Shown: in pieces, positions 9,880-20,632 of the stretch
Position numbering within the stretch: position 1 is the stretch's first letter
Layout of the letters: every line of letters begins with the position of its first letter
Assembly (NCBI GenBank): GCA_009733775.1
Contig: WOGZ01000425.1
Location: forward strand, 1 to 24,198
Reading direction: 5' to 3'
DNA from: Alectoria sarmentosa
Lineage: Eukaryota > Ascomycota > Lecanoromycetes > Lecanorales > Parmeliaceae
DNA: 24,198 nt
The notes under the pieces: model-generated
Told to the model about the DNA's origin: nothing
Database searches by the model: none
The model's input: the letters and a program-made list of their open reading frames with translations, nothing else
Made by a program: the position numbers and the translations under genes

Positions 9880-11928
9880 ATGATTAGGAACGCTTTGAGG
9901 CAGAGCGCCCGTATGTTTGGGGCAGTCTCTGTCCCTGGCAGACTCGCCTTGGTAAGCTACAAAAGGTTCCTCACACTTGTGCTAGCGACTCGGCAACTTG
10001 TGATACTTCCCTTGGAGGTACCGTTGCTGTCTTATCGAGCTACACATCTGTTCTAGCTACCCGATGGGCGCCACTGGCAGCAGAAGACTAACCACCTCAT
10101 TCTACGCAGAACCGATGCACAGCTCCAGCAGCGCTAAATGCAGCGTCAAGACAAGCCCGAAGCTATGCTTCAGAGGCAAAAGCTTCCCCGACAGAAGTCT
10201 CTTCAATCTTAGAGCAGAGAATCAGAGGTGTTCAGGAGGAAGCCGGTCTTGCCGAGACTGGTCGTGTCTTGTCCGTTGGGTACGTGACATATCCGCGATG
10301 AGGGTGTCAAAATGAAATGGCCGGAACTGACTGGCTTTGCATCTAAGTGACGGTATCGCTCGAGTTCACGGAATGAACAATGTCCAGGCGGAAGAATTGG
10401 TCGAGTAAGTCTAAGGCTTCAGGGCATCGACAAAAAAACTCATTCCTAGATAGATTCGCTTCTGGGGTCAAGGGTATGTGCATGAACCTCGAAGCTGGCC
10501 AAGTCGGCGTCGTACTCTTCGGCTCGGATCGTCTGGTGAAGGAAGGCGAAACCGTCAAGCGTACCGGAGAAATTGTTTGTTCCACTGCTTTCCTCCACAA
10601 ATCCTTGTCTAACAGCTCCTTAGGTCGATGTACCCGTCGGCCCTGCGCTCCTTGGTCGCGTTGTGGATGCGTTGGGTAACCCCATTGACGGCAAGGGTCC
10701 CATCAAAACCACGGAGAGATACCGAGCTCAGCTCAAGGCACCTGGTATTCTGCCTCGTCACTCTGTCAACCAACCTGTCCAAACCGGTCTTAAGTCTATC
10801 GATGCTATGGTGCCAATTGGCCGTGGACAGCGCGAGCTTATTATTGGGGACCGGCAGACTGGGAAGACTGCCGTTGCCCTTGATGCCATGTTGAACCAGA
10901 AACGCTGGAACAATACCGATGACGAAACCAAGAAGCTCTACTGTGTGTACGTTGCTATTGGCCAGAAACGATCTACTGTAGCGCAGCTGGTCAAGACTCT
11001 TGAGGAGAATGACGCGATGAAGTACTCCATTATTGTGGCTGCGACAGCTTCCGAAGCTGCTCCTCTGCAGTACATGGCACCCTTCTCAGGATGTGCCATG
11101 GGCGAGTGGTTTCGTGATAATGGCAGGCATGCAGTTATTGTCTATGACGATTTGACCAAGCAAGCCGTCGCTTACCGTCAAATGTCCCTATTGCTGCGTC
11201 GTCCACCAGGACGTGAGGCCTACCCTGGAGAGTAAGTAGCTTGCGTTTGTAATTTTCAAAATTTCTTTACTTGCTGACTGCTGCTTAGCGTCTTCTATCT
11301 GCACTCGCGTCTGCTTGAACGTGCCGCCAAGCTCAGTGACAAGCATGGTGGTGGGTCTCTGACCGCCCTGCCTGTCATCGAGACACAAGGTGGTGATGTG
11401 TCTGCTTACATCCCTACGAATGTCATTTCCATCACAGACGGCCAGATCTTCTTGGAAGCCGAGCTTTTCTACAAGGGTATCCGTCCTGCCATCAACGTCG
11501 GTCTTTCAGTCTCCCGTGTCGGTTCCGCAGCTCAATTGAAGGCAATGAAACAAGTCGCTGGGTCCCTCAAGCTCTTCTTGGCACAATATCGTGAGGTTGC
11601 CGCCTTCGCCCAATTCGGTTCCGATCTTGATGCCGCCACGAAGCAAACACTCAACCGTGGTGAGCGTCTGACCGAGTTGCTCAAGCAGAAGCAGTATCAG
11701 CCGATGGCCGTCAATGAGATGGTTCCTCTTATCTACGCAGGTGTCAACGGTCATCTCGACAATGTCCCCGTGGCTAAGGTTCTTCAGTGGGAGGCGGACT
11801 TCCTGTCGCACTTGAGGAACAACGAGTCCGATCTGCTTGCATCGATCGATAAGGAGGGCCAGGTCACCAAGGAAATAGATGCCAAATTGAAGGATGTTGT
11901 GCAGTCGTTTACTAAGAGCTTTACTTGA
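9880..11928 (+). CDS. ATP1: Mitochondrial F1F0 ATP synthase subunit alpha
   Basis: Predicted 555 residues from six exons: 9880-9951, 10110-10279, 10348-10404, 10454-10574, 10624-11231 and 11289-11928. All junctions are GT-AG and restore one frame; intron 4 has a weak GTTTGT donor. The amino terminus (MIRNALRQSARMFG...) is Arg-rich and lacks acids, a mitochondrial presequence that probably ends near ARSYAS. The mature part follows the family throughout: ILEQRIRGVQEEAGLAETGR, a Walker A motif GDRQTGKT at about 215-222, RRPPGREAYPGD, and SVSRVGSAAQ with the arginine finger at about 419. The protein sits in the matrix-facing F1 alpha3/beta3 hexamer as the regulatory nucleotide-binding subunit of oxidative phosphorylation. 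Length is normal and no damage is seen. Intron 1 (158 bp) is the longest intron predicted in this window. Confidence 0.97.
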
Positions 11929-12770
11929 GAGGGAGTTAAAAGTATGAAGCCCCTCAATCATGTGGCAGACAGGCGCTGATGGCATCTAAGTTGTAACATA
12001 TACAGCAAAATCTCTTGCCTTCCGGTATCAAGTCTTTTGTACGCCAAGGGCACTGAAACTGCAACTATGCTTCATACACTGGGTTGAAGCATTTTCTTCT
12101 TACAATTCGCAAGTAAGCAAGTTACACGGGTATTGGTGACTGTCTGTATTTAGAATCAGGACTCAAATCTGTTTGATTCGGCCACTGCATTCTTTCCGTG
12201 TCTGTAACAATAAGAGACGTCGTAGTGTAGTCAGCCTTATGAGAAAGTAGCCCACTGACTCGGAATTAAGGGCGGCAACCGACCTCTGCTTTGATCTCTG
12301 AATTTGAAGAGATGAAGCAGCAGTGACTCATTCACCACCACTGCCAATGAGAATGAGAACGCACCTTCCAGATACATCTTGACACTAAAGCCGAGGCTCT
12401 GACTGGACTAGCAGCTTTGGTCACTTTGATGATTGGCCGGCTGGGATTCGACTCCGCATCCATCTGAGCATCGACACTGCAAATCACCTCCATTCAAGAG
12501 GTCTTTGGTGCACAGTGTGCAAGGTAGAGTAACGCTTGATCGGCCGCGTGTCGCTTTGCTCTTCAAGAAAAGAACACCCTGCCACCGTGTTTGTGCAGAA
12601 ACCCGCAAATTGGACAACAACACTTGCGCCGAAGCACAAGGAACATTGATTACATCGACTGTATTCAGGCAGAAAGACTCATGGATTTCGGATTTGCTTC
12701 CCCCGGGCCTCTTGCTCAAAACGATCTACAGACATTTCGCCCATCCCCACAAGACTCGACCACCCCCAAA
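11929..12770. other. Intergenic: ATP1 3' end and transcription-factor leader
   Basis: About 840 bp lie between the ATP1 stop and the preferred start of the next gene. The left part should be the ATP1 3' UTR. The right part should be the promoter and 5' leader of the Zn2Cys6 gene, and carries short upstream open frames plus a candidate in-frame start at 12681. No RNA gene, repeat or transposon was recognised. Confidence 0.5.
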
Positions 12771-15516
12771 ATGACTCCAACCCCTCCATCAACGACGACG
12801 ACTACGAGCAACGGTCAGTTTTCTCCCGATGGACAATACCGAGTAGTGAGGAAAAGGAATAGAGTACCGTTATCATGCGCTCCGTGCAGGAATAGAAAGT
12901 GAGTTCCCCAACTCAGCATAGTGATAACTCGTCTACCAAGATAGCTGGTGATTGTTCTAAAAGAAAAGGAGCTGACACTGACTTCCTTAGGCTCAAATGC
13001 AACAGATCGCAACCATGCGAAAATTGTGTCAAGCGTGGCGATGCTATGTCTTGCTCCTATGCGGCACCAGGAAGTCGCAAGAAGCAATCTGCATCCTCAC
13101 AATCTGGCAACTCCCCAGACGACATGCAGAATCGCATTGACCGCCTCGAGGGTCTGGTGCTGTCGTTGATGACGAACGGCTCTCAATCTGCAGGTCCAGC
13201 CGCAGCTCAACGAGCCTTGTCCTTGAACTCTAGCTCAGGATCTATGGAGTACCCGCAGGATGTGGACGTGGACGTTGATGGAGAATTCGAGGACAATGGC
13301 ATTGTCAAAGGATCAGGAGAAGACGAGAGTGAGACTGATCAAGTTGTCCAATCACTTGGAGTCATGAAGGTCGACAACAACAAATCTATGTACTACGGGG
13401 AAGCTCATTGGGCCGCTATCTTGCACGACATCAAGGAGGTCAAGAATTACTTTTCAGAACACAAGAAGCAGTGGGAAGACCAAATGCTCAAGGTCCAAGA
13501 AGCTAAGAACCGTGTTGATTCAGCGCCGCAAGGTCCGACTTTCTTGTTTGGAGGATCCAAACCACCACCCTACTCAGATTTACTCACGCAGTTACCAAAA
13601 CGAACTGTAACAGATAAGCTCGTCTCCCGGTACTTCAACTCGTATGATCCAGCAATTCATATCCTGCATCCTCCATCATGGCAGAGGAATTATGAAGGAC
13701 ATTGGGAGAATCCCCATAAGAGTGGGCCAGCATGGCTTGGACAAATCTTCGCTATCATGTGTCTGGCAATGCACTCGTACTTTAGAATGGATGACGAGCC
13801 CCCCGAGTTCCGAGGCAAGTCTCTTGCCCTGGCTGCAAATTATCGAGGCCTTACCGGACAATGTCTTTTGCTTGCCGACTTTACCAAGCCTGTCAATCAT
13901 ATGATCGAGACTTTGGTGCTGCACCTGCATTGCGAATATGCTCGGAATCGTGATGCTGAGGTCGGAACGTGGGTATTAGTAGGCATGATAGTCCGGCTCG
14001 CTATGCGTATGGGCTATCACCGAGATCCCAAATACTTTCCCAACATCACACCCTTCCAAGGAGAATTGCGAAGACGAGTGTGGACGTTTGTGCGACAATC
14101 AGATCTTCTCTTCTCTTTTCAGATCGGATTGCCGAGCATGATTCGATTGGGGGACTGTGACACAGAACTTCCTCGAAACCTTTACGACGATGAATTTGAC
14201 GAAGATTCGAAGATTCTCCCGCCCTCGAGACCCGCGTCAGAACCTACGCCCGTCTCGTACATGTGTGCGAAAGCTAACATGGCATTTGCATTTGGGAAGG
14301 CCGTCGAGAAACTACATTCGGTATCGACATCCTCGTACGACGAAATCATGGCTCTAGATCGCGATCTGAGAGAAGCTCGTGCAGAATTTCCACCACATCT
14401 CCGTCTTCGAAGCATAGAAGATTCCATGATGGACCCCGGGGCTCTGGTCATGCAACGCTTCTATCTTTCCATTTTGTATCACAAAGGCCAATGCGTTCTT
14501 CATCGTAAATTCCTCGCGCGAGCGCGCGAGAACAACCGCTATACTCACTCTCGGCGTACCTGCGTCGACTCATCCATGGAGCTTCTCAGCCATCAGGCGA
14601 CCCTGCACTATGAGTCGCGTTCTGGTCGCCGCCTCCACGGCATGAAGGTCTTCATTAGCTCGCTCACAGCAGCCGATTTCCTACTTGCTGCTATGATTGT
14701 CGCTCTTGATCTCTGCTATGGAGCGGAAACAGAAGCCGGCGGCCAAAGCTCTGGCGACATGTATACGTGGGGACTGGAAAGACGATCGGACATGGTTCGG
14801 GCACTTGAAGTTTCTAATAACATCTGGAAAGAGACGAAGGATCAGTCAATGGAGGCCTTCAAAGCATCTGAACTCCTGACTGTCATTTTGAATAAAATGA
14901 AGTACAGTAGGAACCAAGCCTCTGGACGACCACCGCAAAACCCCTTCGCGTTTCCCAGCCATAGCAATGGCACAGATGGTCAAGCTTTTGGACTACCAGG
15001 GGAGGAGAAGCCCGAGCACTCTGCAGCCATGACACTAGGCATGCTTAGCAATGGCGGGATGACGCCTAACTCTGCATCGATGTTTAACGGGGTATTTCCT
15101 TCCACAGGGGGTGTCAATTCTAACATGGGGGATATGCAGACTTCGGGATTGACGCCAGGTTTCTCAATGGAGCAAGCTACCAACGGTATTCCCTCTGGGG
15201 CGAGCCCACTCTCGTTCTTTGGCAATGGGACTCTTGCTGGGGACATGCCGGCGAACTTAGATTGGGTAAGTGCGAGCGGTTGCGGACGACAAATGAAAAT
15301 GCTAACGCTCGTACTCAGGATGCGTGGGATTCCTATGTGCAGAATGCGAGCCTCGACAATGGAATCCAGGGTTGGCCCGCGAGTATGGACCCGGCACTGA
15401 TGACACCGGCGGCGGATGGACAAGCGCAGATGTCGCAATCTTTAAGTAATTCGTTCAACGGTCCTGGAGGAATCTTCATGGGGGTCAGTACTCCTCCGGG
15501 CAACATGCCTATCTGA
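12771..15516 (+). CDS. Zn2Cys6 transcription factor with fungal-trans domain
   Basis: Predicted 866 residues from exons 12771-12898, 12991-15265 and 15319-15516 (introns 92 and 53 bp, GT-AG). Removing intron 1 joins the halves of the zinc cluster: cysteines 36, 39, 46, 52, 55 and 64 (CX2CX6CX5CX2CX8C), preceded by basic RKRNR. A short coiled-coil linker (MQNRIDRLEGLVLSLM) begins near residue 87. An acidic stretch follows, then at about 250-470 the fungal-specific transcription factor domain (YFNSYDPAIHILHPPSW; MRMGYHRDP; RRRVWTFVRQSDLLFSFQIG). The tail is Gly/Ser/Asn/Met-rich and probably an activation region. The last exon supplies the ending NMPI. An in-frame ATG at 12681 would add 30 residues; 12771 is preferred because the sequence after it looks more protein-like. 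The target genes cannot be read from the sequence. Confidence 0.92.
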
Positions 15517-16054
15517 ACTTCACCCGCTCTTTTTACTCAAGCACGACCCACTATTGGGCATGTAATAGCAGTGGGATGGAGCTCGTTACGCTTTCGTAAA
15601 GTGCGACTGTGAAGGCGTTGTGCAGACAGCGAGGCAATGGCATTGTTAGTTTGGCAGGAAGCAAAGATACCACTTGTGGCAATTCGCAGGTTATCGCAAG
15701 AACCAACCTGGGACATTGTTTTCGCTTGAAAAGACTCATGTTTTAGCGAAATTACTTAGAGACATGTTGTAACAAAACCTGACCCAACTTGAACTAAACG
15801 TGTCGTGTAGGTTCTTCGAGCCCCAGCTTATGCAAATTCGCAACGTATATATTCAGAATATGTTATCCACTATGATACTCTACTCCACACTGCAGTACTA
15901 AAGTAAGTACAGTAAAGTACGAATTCGTGGGTTTACCCGCGCACCGCGCAACACGCGCGCCAAAAAGGTAAACAAACCATGCTTTAGGCCCCACTACATC
16001 CTCCTCACCCCAAACAGACAATCTGCAAAACTGTCTCCTTCCACACAGTGAACG
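15517..16054. other. Intergenic between the two plus-strand genes
   Basis: About 540 bp hold the 3' UTR of the transcription factor and the promoter of the NTF2-like gene. No open frame of interest is present. From about 15900 the sequence becomes rich in CG words and holds the candidate MBF/E2F element listed separately. Confidence 0.5.
15953..15966 (+). promoter_or_regulatory. Candidate MBF/E2F-type element
   Basis: The sequence ACGCGCGCCAAAAA lies about 90 bp upstream of the start codon at 16055. It combines an MCB-like ACGCG core with GCGCCAAA, which matches the reverse of the E2F consensus TTTSSCGC. A gggtttaccc palindrome lies just upstream at about 15930-15939. Such sites drive G1/S transcription in fungi through MBF. 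Binding here is inference from the motif alone. Confidence 0.4.
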
Positions 16055-18021
16055 ATGGATTCTCTCAATTCTGTCTACCAAAACTTCCTGTCAAAACCCC
16101 ATTCGTCTGCATTGAACAACGAGGCCTCTCTCAACTACATTACCACTCTGACCACCATAAACACCGCGGCTGCGATAATTAAACATCATGCAGCACATCA
16201 AAAGGTCCTCACGAAGAAAGAAGAGAAGGTTCTGAGCTCCATCGAAGGCAGTGGTGCTTTGTGCCTGGATGTCGAGACCACACTCGAATTCATGACAGGT
16301 GGAGGAGCCTATCTGCCCGGCTTGGATGACAATTTCCTGGCAGACCGCGTCGTTACGTTCCCAATGGTGAGAGAAATTCGGGGAGGGTTCAAGTTGACGC
16401 CCGTCCTGATTCCTTTGTCTAGGTGCATATTGTCCACTTCGATTCGAGCCAGAAGATTCAACAGATCCGCCTTTACTGGGATCAAGGATCTCTACTCAAG
16501 CTCGTGGACGTCATTGGGTCTCGAGCGAGGAACTGGCCTATTCGTGATGGCAAAGATCAGGCACGTCTAATTGCTTCAAGTGCTGCCGGTATTATTCTGA
16601 GCAATGGCCCCGCACGCCCAGCGACGGAGAACGGTTGCCGCGACGCGAATCTGGCGGCTGTCACGACCAAGCCTAGATCACAGAGTAAGAATGTTACCAG
16701 AGACCCACATGCCAGCTTAGCCCTTTTCGCGCCTCGTGGAGAAGAAGAGGACTCCTCGGCACCCGCTGCTGTCGCTCCTCGTGCCTCAGCCAAGCCACCG
16801 CCACGGGACTACCACGACCTCTTCGTTGGTAACGAGTCTGACGCCTCGCCAATCTCCAGAGAAAAGATTGCGTCGCCCCAAAAAGAGAACATGACCCCTG
16901 GCCCTGTCGCTCCCAAAGGCGGTGCTGGCAAAAATTATCAGCCCTCTCGCCTGTTCGAGAAGGACAACTCGCAGCCAGGAACTCCTGGCACGCCCACTGA
17001 ATCTTCTGGCAAATTCATTAAACCCGATCCCATGAGATACAGCCATTTCGAATTCGGTGATGGAAACGAGAAACAAAAACCACTGGCTGTTCGCCCCAAA
17101 TCGAAGCACCAAAATAACTGGGACTTCGCAGATTTCATGACTCCAGATAAGGTTCCCACAAAAGTCCGAGGGCAAGACATCCGTCACTTCGGCTGGAGTG
17201 ATGATGAACCTGTGATGGATAGTCCGGCCAAGCATCCAGCTGTAGCCAAAGCGCGTCCTGATGCCAATACAAACTTCGAATTCCAGGACGACGGTACTCC
17301 CGCAGGCGAGCGGCGTGCAGGCCATCCTCGCGTTCAGGGCGACCGGAAGGGCTTTGGAATGTATCAGAACAGTGTTTTCGACCAGAGCGATCTGCCTCCC
17401 AGCCCAGAGAAGGAGGGCCACCCATTGGCCAATCTAAATGATAGACGCAAGAACTTCGATCCCCATTTCAGCATGACAGATGATTCTCCCTCTCAGTCAG
17501 CGAAGATGGAAAAGCAGCCGATGCCGGAGGCCAGAGCGAAGGTGGTTCAACATATGGGTGCGCAATGGGAGGCTAGCGACCAATCACCGGGCCCGCGCCC
17601 GACAAGCAAGATCGAAGATGTGATCAATCCAGGTTCTAGAGACAAGGAAAACATCATGAATGGAGACGGCAACAAACATGTCGGTATCAAGAGCGGCGGT
17701 GACGGGATGGGAGGGAAGAAAGGAGCTGGACGCTCGTGGGGTTTTGGAGATGATTCTCCTGGCCCTCAACCCGGAAGGAAGAATGAGAATCGAAGCAACT
17801 CTATTTCTGGGGACAAAGAGATCATCTCGAACGGTGGTGGCAAGAAGCATGTAGGCATTAAGAACGGCGGAGATGGCATGGGTGGGAAGAAGGGAGCTGG
17901 ACGCTCCTGGGGCTTTGGGGATGACAGTGACGAGGACGGCATTGGAGGAATGAATGGTGGCAAGTTCCAGGCTTCGAAAATCCAGCAGGCCCCAAAGGAC
18001 AGTGGGTTTTGGGAATTTTGA
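16055..18021 (+). CDS. Ascomycete protein with NTF2-like N-terminus and long disordered tail
   Basis: Predicted 636 residues from exons 16055-16366 and 16423-18021. The 56 bp intron (GTGAG...TAG) joins VVTFPM to VHIVHFDSSQKI in phase 0. Residues 1 to about 170 look like an NTF2-type fold: a helical start (MDSLNSVYQNFL), a central ETTLEFMTGGGAYLPG, and a beta-rich IQQIRLYWDQGSLLKLVDVIG. The rest is low-complexity, rich in Pro, Ser, Gly, Lys and Asp, with repeated (D)DSPGP and SWGFGDD motifs and an end in SGFWEF. I recall similar uncharacterised ascomycete proteins annotated with an NTF2 domain; the fold call is inference. A role in RNA or transport complexes is possible, but no function can be assigned. 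The last third contains a 57-residue duplication. Confidence 0.82.
17587..17928 (+). repeat. In-frame 171 bp tandem duplication in the NTF2-like gene
   Basis: Two adjacent 57-residue units begin SPGPRPTSKI and SPGPQPGRKN. Both end in the strongly conserved block KHVGIK.GGDGMGGKKGAG followed by RSWGFGDD. In DNA, catgtcggtatcaag near 17677 pairs with catgtaggcattaag near 17848, an offset of 171 bp. The first halves have diverged while the second halves are nearly identical in protein, suggesting selection on the Gly/Lys-rich block. Confidence 0.85.
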
Positions 18022-18429
18022 GCATGGAAGGGAGCGGGGATACGTTGACATGCTTGCAATGAAGGGAAGACGGATGACGAGTTGGCTGTGTGCTATGATA
18101 CGCGATGGATGTGGCAACATTGTTCTTTTGTCGATGGTCCTGTCCAACATTGCAGGCGATGTATCACATGAATGCTTCCCAACTATTCATGCGGTAGATC
18201 TCATCAATTCGAGGGTTTGGAGCTGTCTTCTCCCGCTTCTCCCGTTCACACAACGCGCTGGTTCAAGAAAGCGGTGCGCAATGTGCTTCGAGCGTAGAGA
18301 TTGGGCAAAGTAGTCGACGAGCGAGCACTCATTTCTCCGACTTGTCTGGAAAAGAGGTGCCTTCGTTCCAAGTCTCCGGGCGATATCTCTTCCTACAATA
18401 TCCTCACTTGACGTCACACCATCAAACAG
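18022..18429. other. Intergenic after the NTF2-like gene
   Basis: The left part should be the 3' UTR of the NTF2-like gene. A 76-codon minus-strand open frame covers 18187-18417 but has no recognisable motif. It might be the extreme 3' remnant of the neighbouring pseudogene. No other feature was seen. Confidence 0.4.
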
Positions 18430-19440
18430 GTGCGCGGTAAGTCTCTACCTCGAACAGATGAGCGGCATCCGGAGTCATCGATTCTCTGACTTGATTTGCA
18501 TCCTTCATCAAACATCGTCTCATGCTTCTTCAGCCGAGGACATACTTTCCTCCATGCATGCGATGACACTTCTCCTTCCATGGCATATCATCATCGGTCA
18601 CGTTGATGCGAAGGAAGCTTTGGTACCAAACATCCTACTTGCTCAGCGTCACGCTTGGCCGCTTCACAACGCAACTAAACAAAGGCTTGATGATCTCAGC
18701 TGTCCATTTTCGTGGCGACGGAAAGGAAGTCTCGAAACCTCCTCGGTCGAGATTTGCAGGTTCGCCAAACTTGTCGTAGAGTCCGTCGACCCGGTACGGT
18801 TTTACAGGCACTGGCAAAATTGAGAGACCTTCTCACGCATCTTTTACGCAGATGAGGTTCTGGATCGGTTTGACGACATAATCGACATTCCTGGAATCGA
18901 TGGCTGCGGTACATGATGCATAAGCTTCAGGTGTTGACGATGAGATTTGATGGTATATATTCGAGAGCTTGTTTTGGTGGCACGTTTGGCCTTGTGGAAT
19001 CTATGGAGCACATTTGGTGACCGTTTCTGCAGTGTCGATGTTGAGACGCGAAGTCTCCGCTACACAGGCTGCTTCTGCTGTCTGCCCCCAAGATGAGTAC
19101 TGAGATCTGACAAGGGTTACAGGCGTGGTTGGCTTCCTGCTCTGGCTTGAAGATGCGAATAATCAGTATGATGTTAACCTTCTTTGTCGAATCGTAATTG
19201 GTATTTCCATTTGATCTTACTTTCATCTGCAGAGCCATGTATGCCCTTAGGTCAGCGATTACTAAGACTGGCCTTGAAGAAGCAGGAGGGTAATTTGCGG
19301 ACCACACTGTCGTTGACGAAGCCATTTGCTTCCGCCTTTCAAGGGAGACAAAGTTCTACTTCACCATCGTCATAGCCCGGAAGAAGAGTTTTTCTTGGGA
19401 GGCGGCCTGAAAAGCGTTGGCTGACACCAAAATTTTCTTC
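18430..19440 (-). pseudogene. Broken BTB/POZ-like gene, copy B
   Basis: On the minus strand, pieces of one protein follow each other in changing frames. YDDGEVELCLP is followed by TGA (19339-19341), then FVNDSVVRKLPSCFFKASLS and NR before TGA (19252-19254), then SKIKWKYQLRFDKEG and a TAA. Further on, NVDYVVKPIQNLIC (about 18850-18900) and KPYRVDGLYDKFGEP (about 18760-18810) look like coding remnants. The block around FFKASLSNR matches copy A's LFKASLGER in residues and spacing. The pattern of a DGEVEL strand, then V..LPS.FFKASL, fits fungal BTB/POZ-like proteins whose motif usually continues with Trp where this copy has a stop. No start codon or continuous frame remains. Exact limits are uncertain. 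Confidence 0.6.
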
Positions 19441-19899
19441 TCTGCGACATTCGGAAGGGCCAAAACCAAGACCAAGCATGAGCTCCAAACTTGAACCTTC
19501 GTTACTTATGCTACATAAAATCTCTTCGTCACAAGACATCGCCACCATTTTCTCCCGGTATTAGCTATCAGAATTTTGGATGAATTTCCTTCCTCCATTT
19601 GTTGCATGTAAGCATCCTCCGCGTCCAAGAAGGCTGCTGCTTCGAGGGCGTGTCATCCTCGGCGACTTCGACACAAGTGAAGCCCTGAAATGGTCACTCC
19701 CATCTCTTCTCCTCCAACGGTTATCAAATACGTTCTGGAATAATGACCGCGTCGCATTTGCCGCCAACCACTGCAATTTTTCGAAAATGGAGGATCAATC
19801 TGCTTTGTTGACACTGCCGTTGCCGTTCTTCGCTGAGTCCTCGAAAAAATTATAGTACATTGAACTTGGCCAGTGATTTGTGGAATGCGGGTCAGCGTT
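19441..19899. other. Spacer between the two BTB-like relics
   Basis: The minus strand shows protein-like fragments, for example EAAAFLDAEDAYMQQMEEG at about 19595-19650 and CVEVAEDDTPSKQQPSW in an overlapping frame. No single frame is sustained. It may be the frameshifted 3' part of copy A or the 5' flank of copy B. No other feature was found. Confidence 0.35.
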
Positions 19900-20632
19900 T
19901 TCCATTCATGATTGACTCTGGAGTGGATCAGGAGGCGGCCAGAAGTGCAGGTACCCTCGAAAGGTAGGTAGCTCGATGGTGTCAAGCCGAGCGTCTATTG
20001 GGACCCATGGAGCGCGGGTCAGGGACATGGTGGCTACGAGAGGAGAGAGAGCTGGATTTGGGGCAGCCACTGCTGCTTCCACGACCTTACGCGGATTGGA
20101 TTCCTGCTCGACTAGTGTATGGAAATATGCTTCGTACCCGGCGTCGTGCAAAATTCAAGGGTAGCTGCCAAGATTTCCCCGAAATGCAGACGAAGTCCAC
20201 TGGAAAGCGGTGATGCATGCTACTTATTGCTTCCATGAGCATAAAGTGGGTATCACTTCCATTCAATCGAAGTTGATAGATCCACCTGATCTTGCTTCTC
20301 GAAATGTCAATGTCAGCGGAGCCGGACTAGCGCTCCCCAAGGCTGGCCTTGAAGAGCGACGAGTGTAGACCAAGGACAACTTGACGGACGAAACAATGCT
20401 CAGGTCTGCAGGTTATATGCATCTCAACATCACCATCGTCTGAGTTAACGTCGAAGTAAAAATGGTTCCTCACGGCCGGAATCCCGAGGGTGCGTAGGAA
20501 ATACGGGGAAGCGGAGAGCCTCTGGCTGTTTGGACGTCTTGGACAGCCAGTTAATCACCCAAAAACGCAAGATTGCGCGTCTGGCTACCTTATTGTGGAT
20601 AGCTGGGGCAGCAGTAAAGCCCAGTTGCTGTT
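19900..20632 (-). pseudogene. Broken BTB/POZ-like gene, copy A
   Basis: A minus-strand frame is open from about 20632 to TAG at 20327-20329 but has no convincing start. It reads FYFDVNSDDGDVEMHI, then HCFVRQVVLGLHSSLFKASL and GER, then the stop. The same frame continues with SGSADIDISRSKIRWIYQLR until TAA at 20087-20089. A second frame (HDAGYEAYFHTLVEQESNP onward, 20151-19906) carries on as if after a frameshift. The family, as I recall it, has Trp after GER/NR, so TAG is most simply TGG with one G-to-A change, which is a RIP-type change on the other strand (CpA to TpA). BTB/POZ assignment rests on the pattern FV..VVLGLHSSLFKASL and is moderate. The gene looks inactive. Confidence 0.6.

Noticed and set aside
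11506..11985. 159-codon minus-strand open frame
   Set aside because: It is antisense to the last exon of ATP1, which is certain.
12433..12774. 113-codon plus-strand open frame before the Zn2Cys6 gene
   Set aside because: It is low-complexity in sense, overlaps the likely leader in another frame, and has no motif.
14980..15438. 152-codon minus-strand open frame
   Set aside because: It is antisense to the tail of the Zn2Cys6 gene, with no homology recognised.
16786..17421. 211-codon minus-strand open frame
   Set aside because: It lies fully antisense to the NTF2-like coding exon and shows no motif. It is a codon-bias shadow.
17584..18150. 188-codon minus-strand open frame
   Set aside because: It is antisense to the repetitive tail of the NTF2-like gene, and its repeats merely mirror that duplication.
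18458..18823. 121-codon plus-strand open frame
   Set aside because: The protein-like signal here is on the minus strand (KPYRVDGLYDKFGEP). The plus frame appears to be its shadow.
18927..19325. 132-codon minus-strand open frame as an intact gene
   Set aside because: It covers only part of the BTB-like copy B in a frame shifted from the conserved SKIKWKYQLR segment, so it is a piece of a pseudogene.
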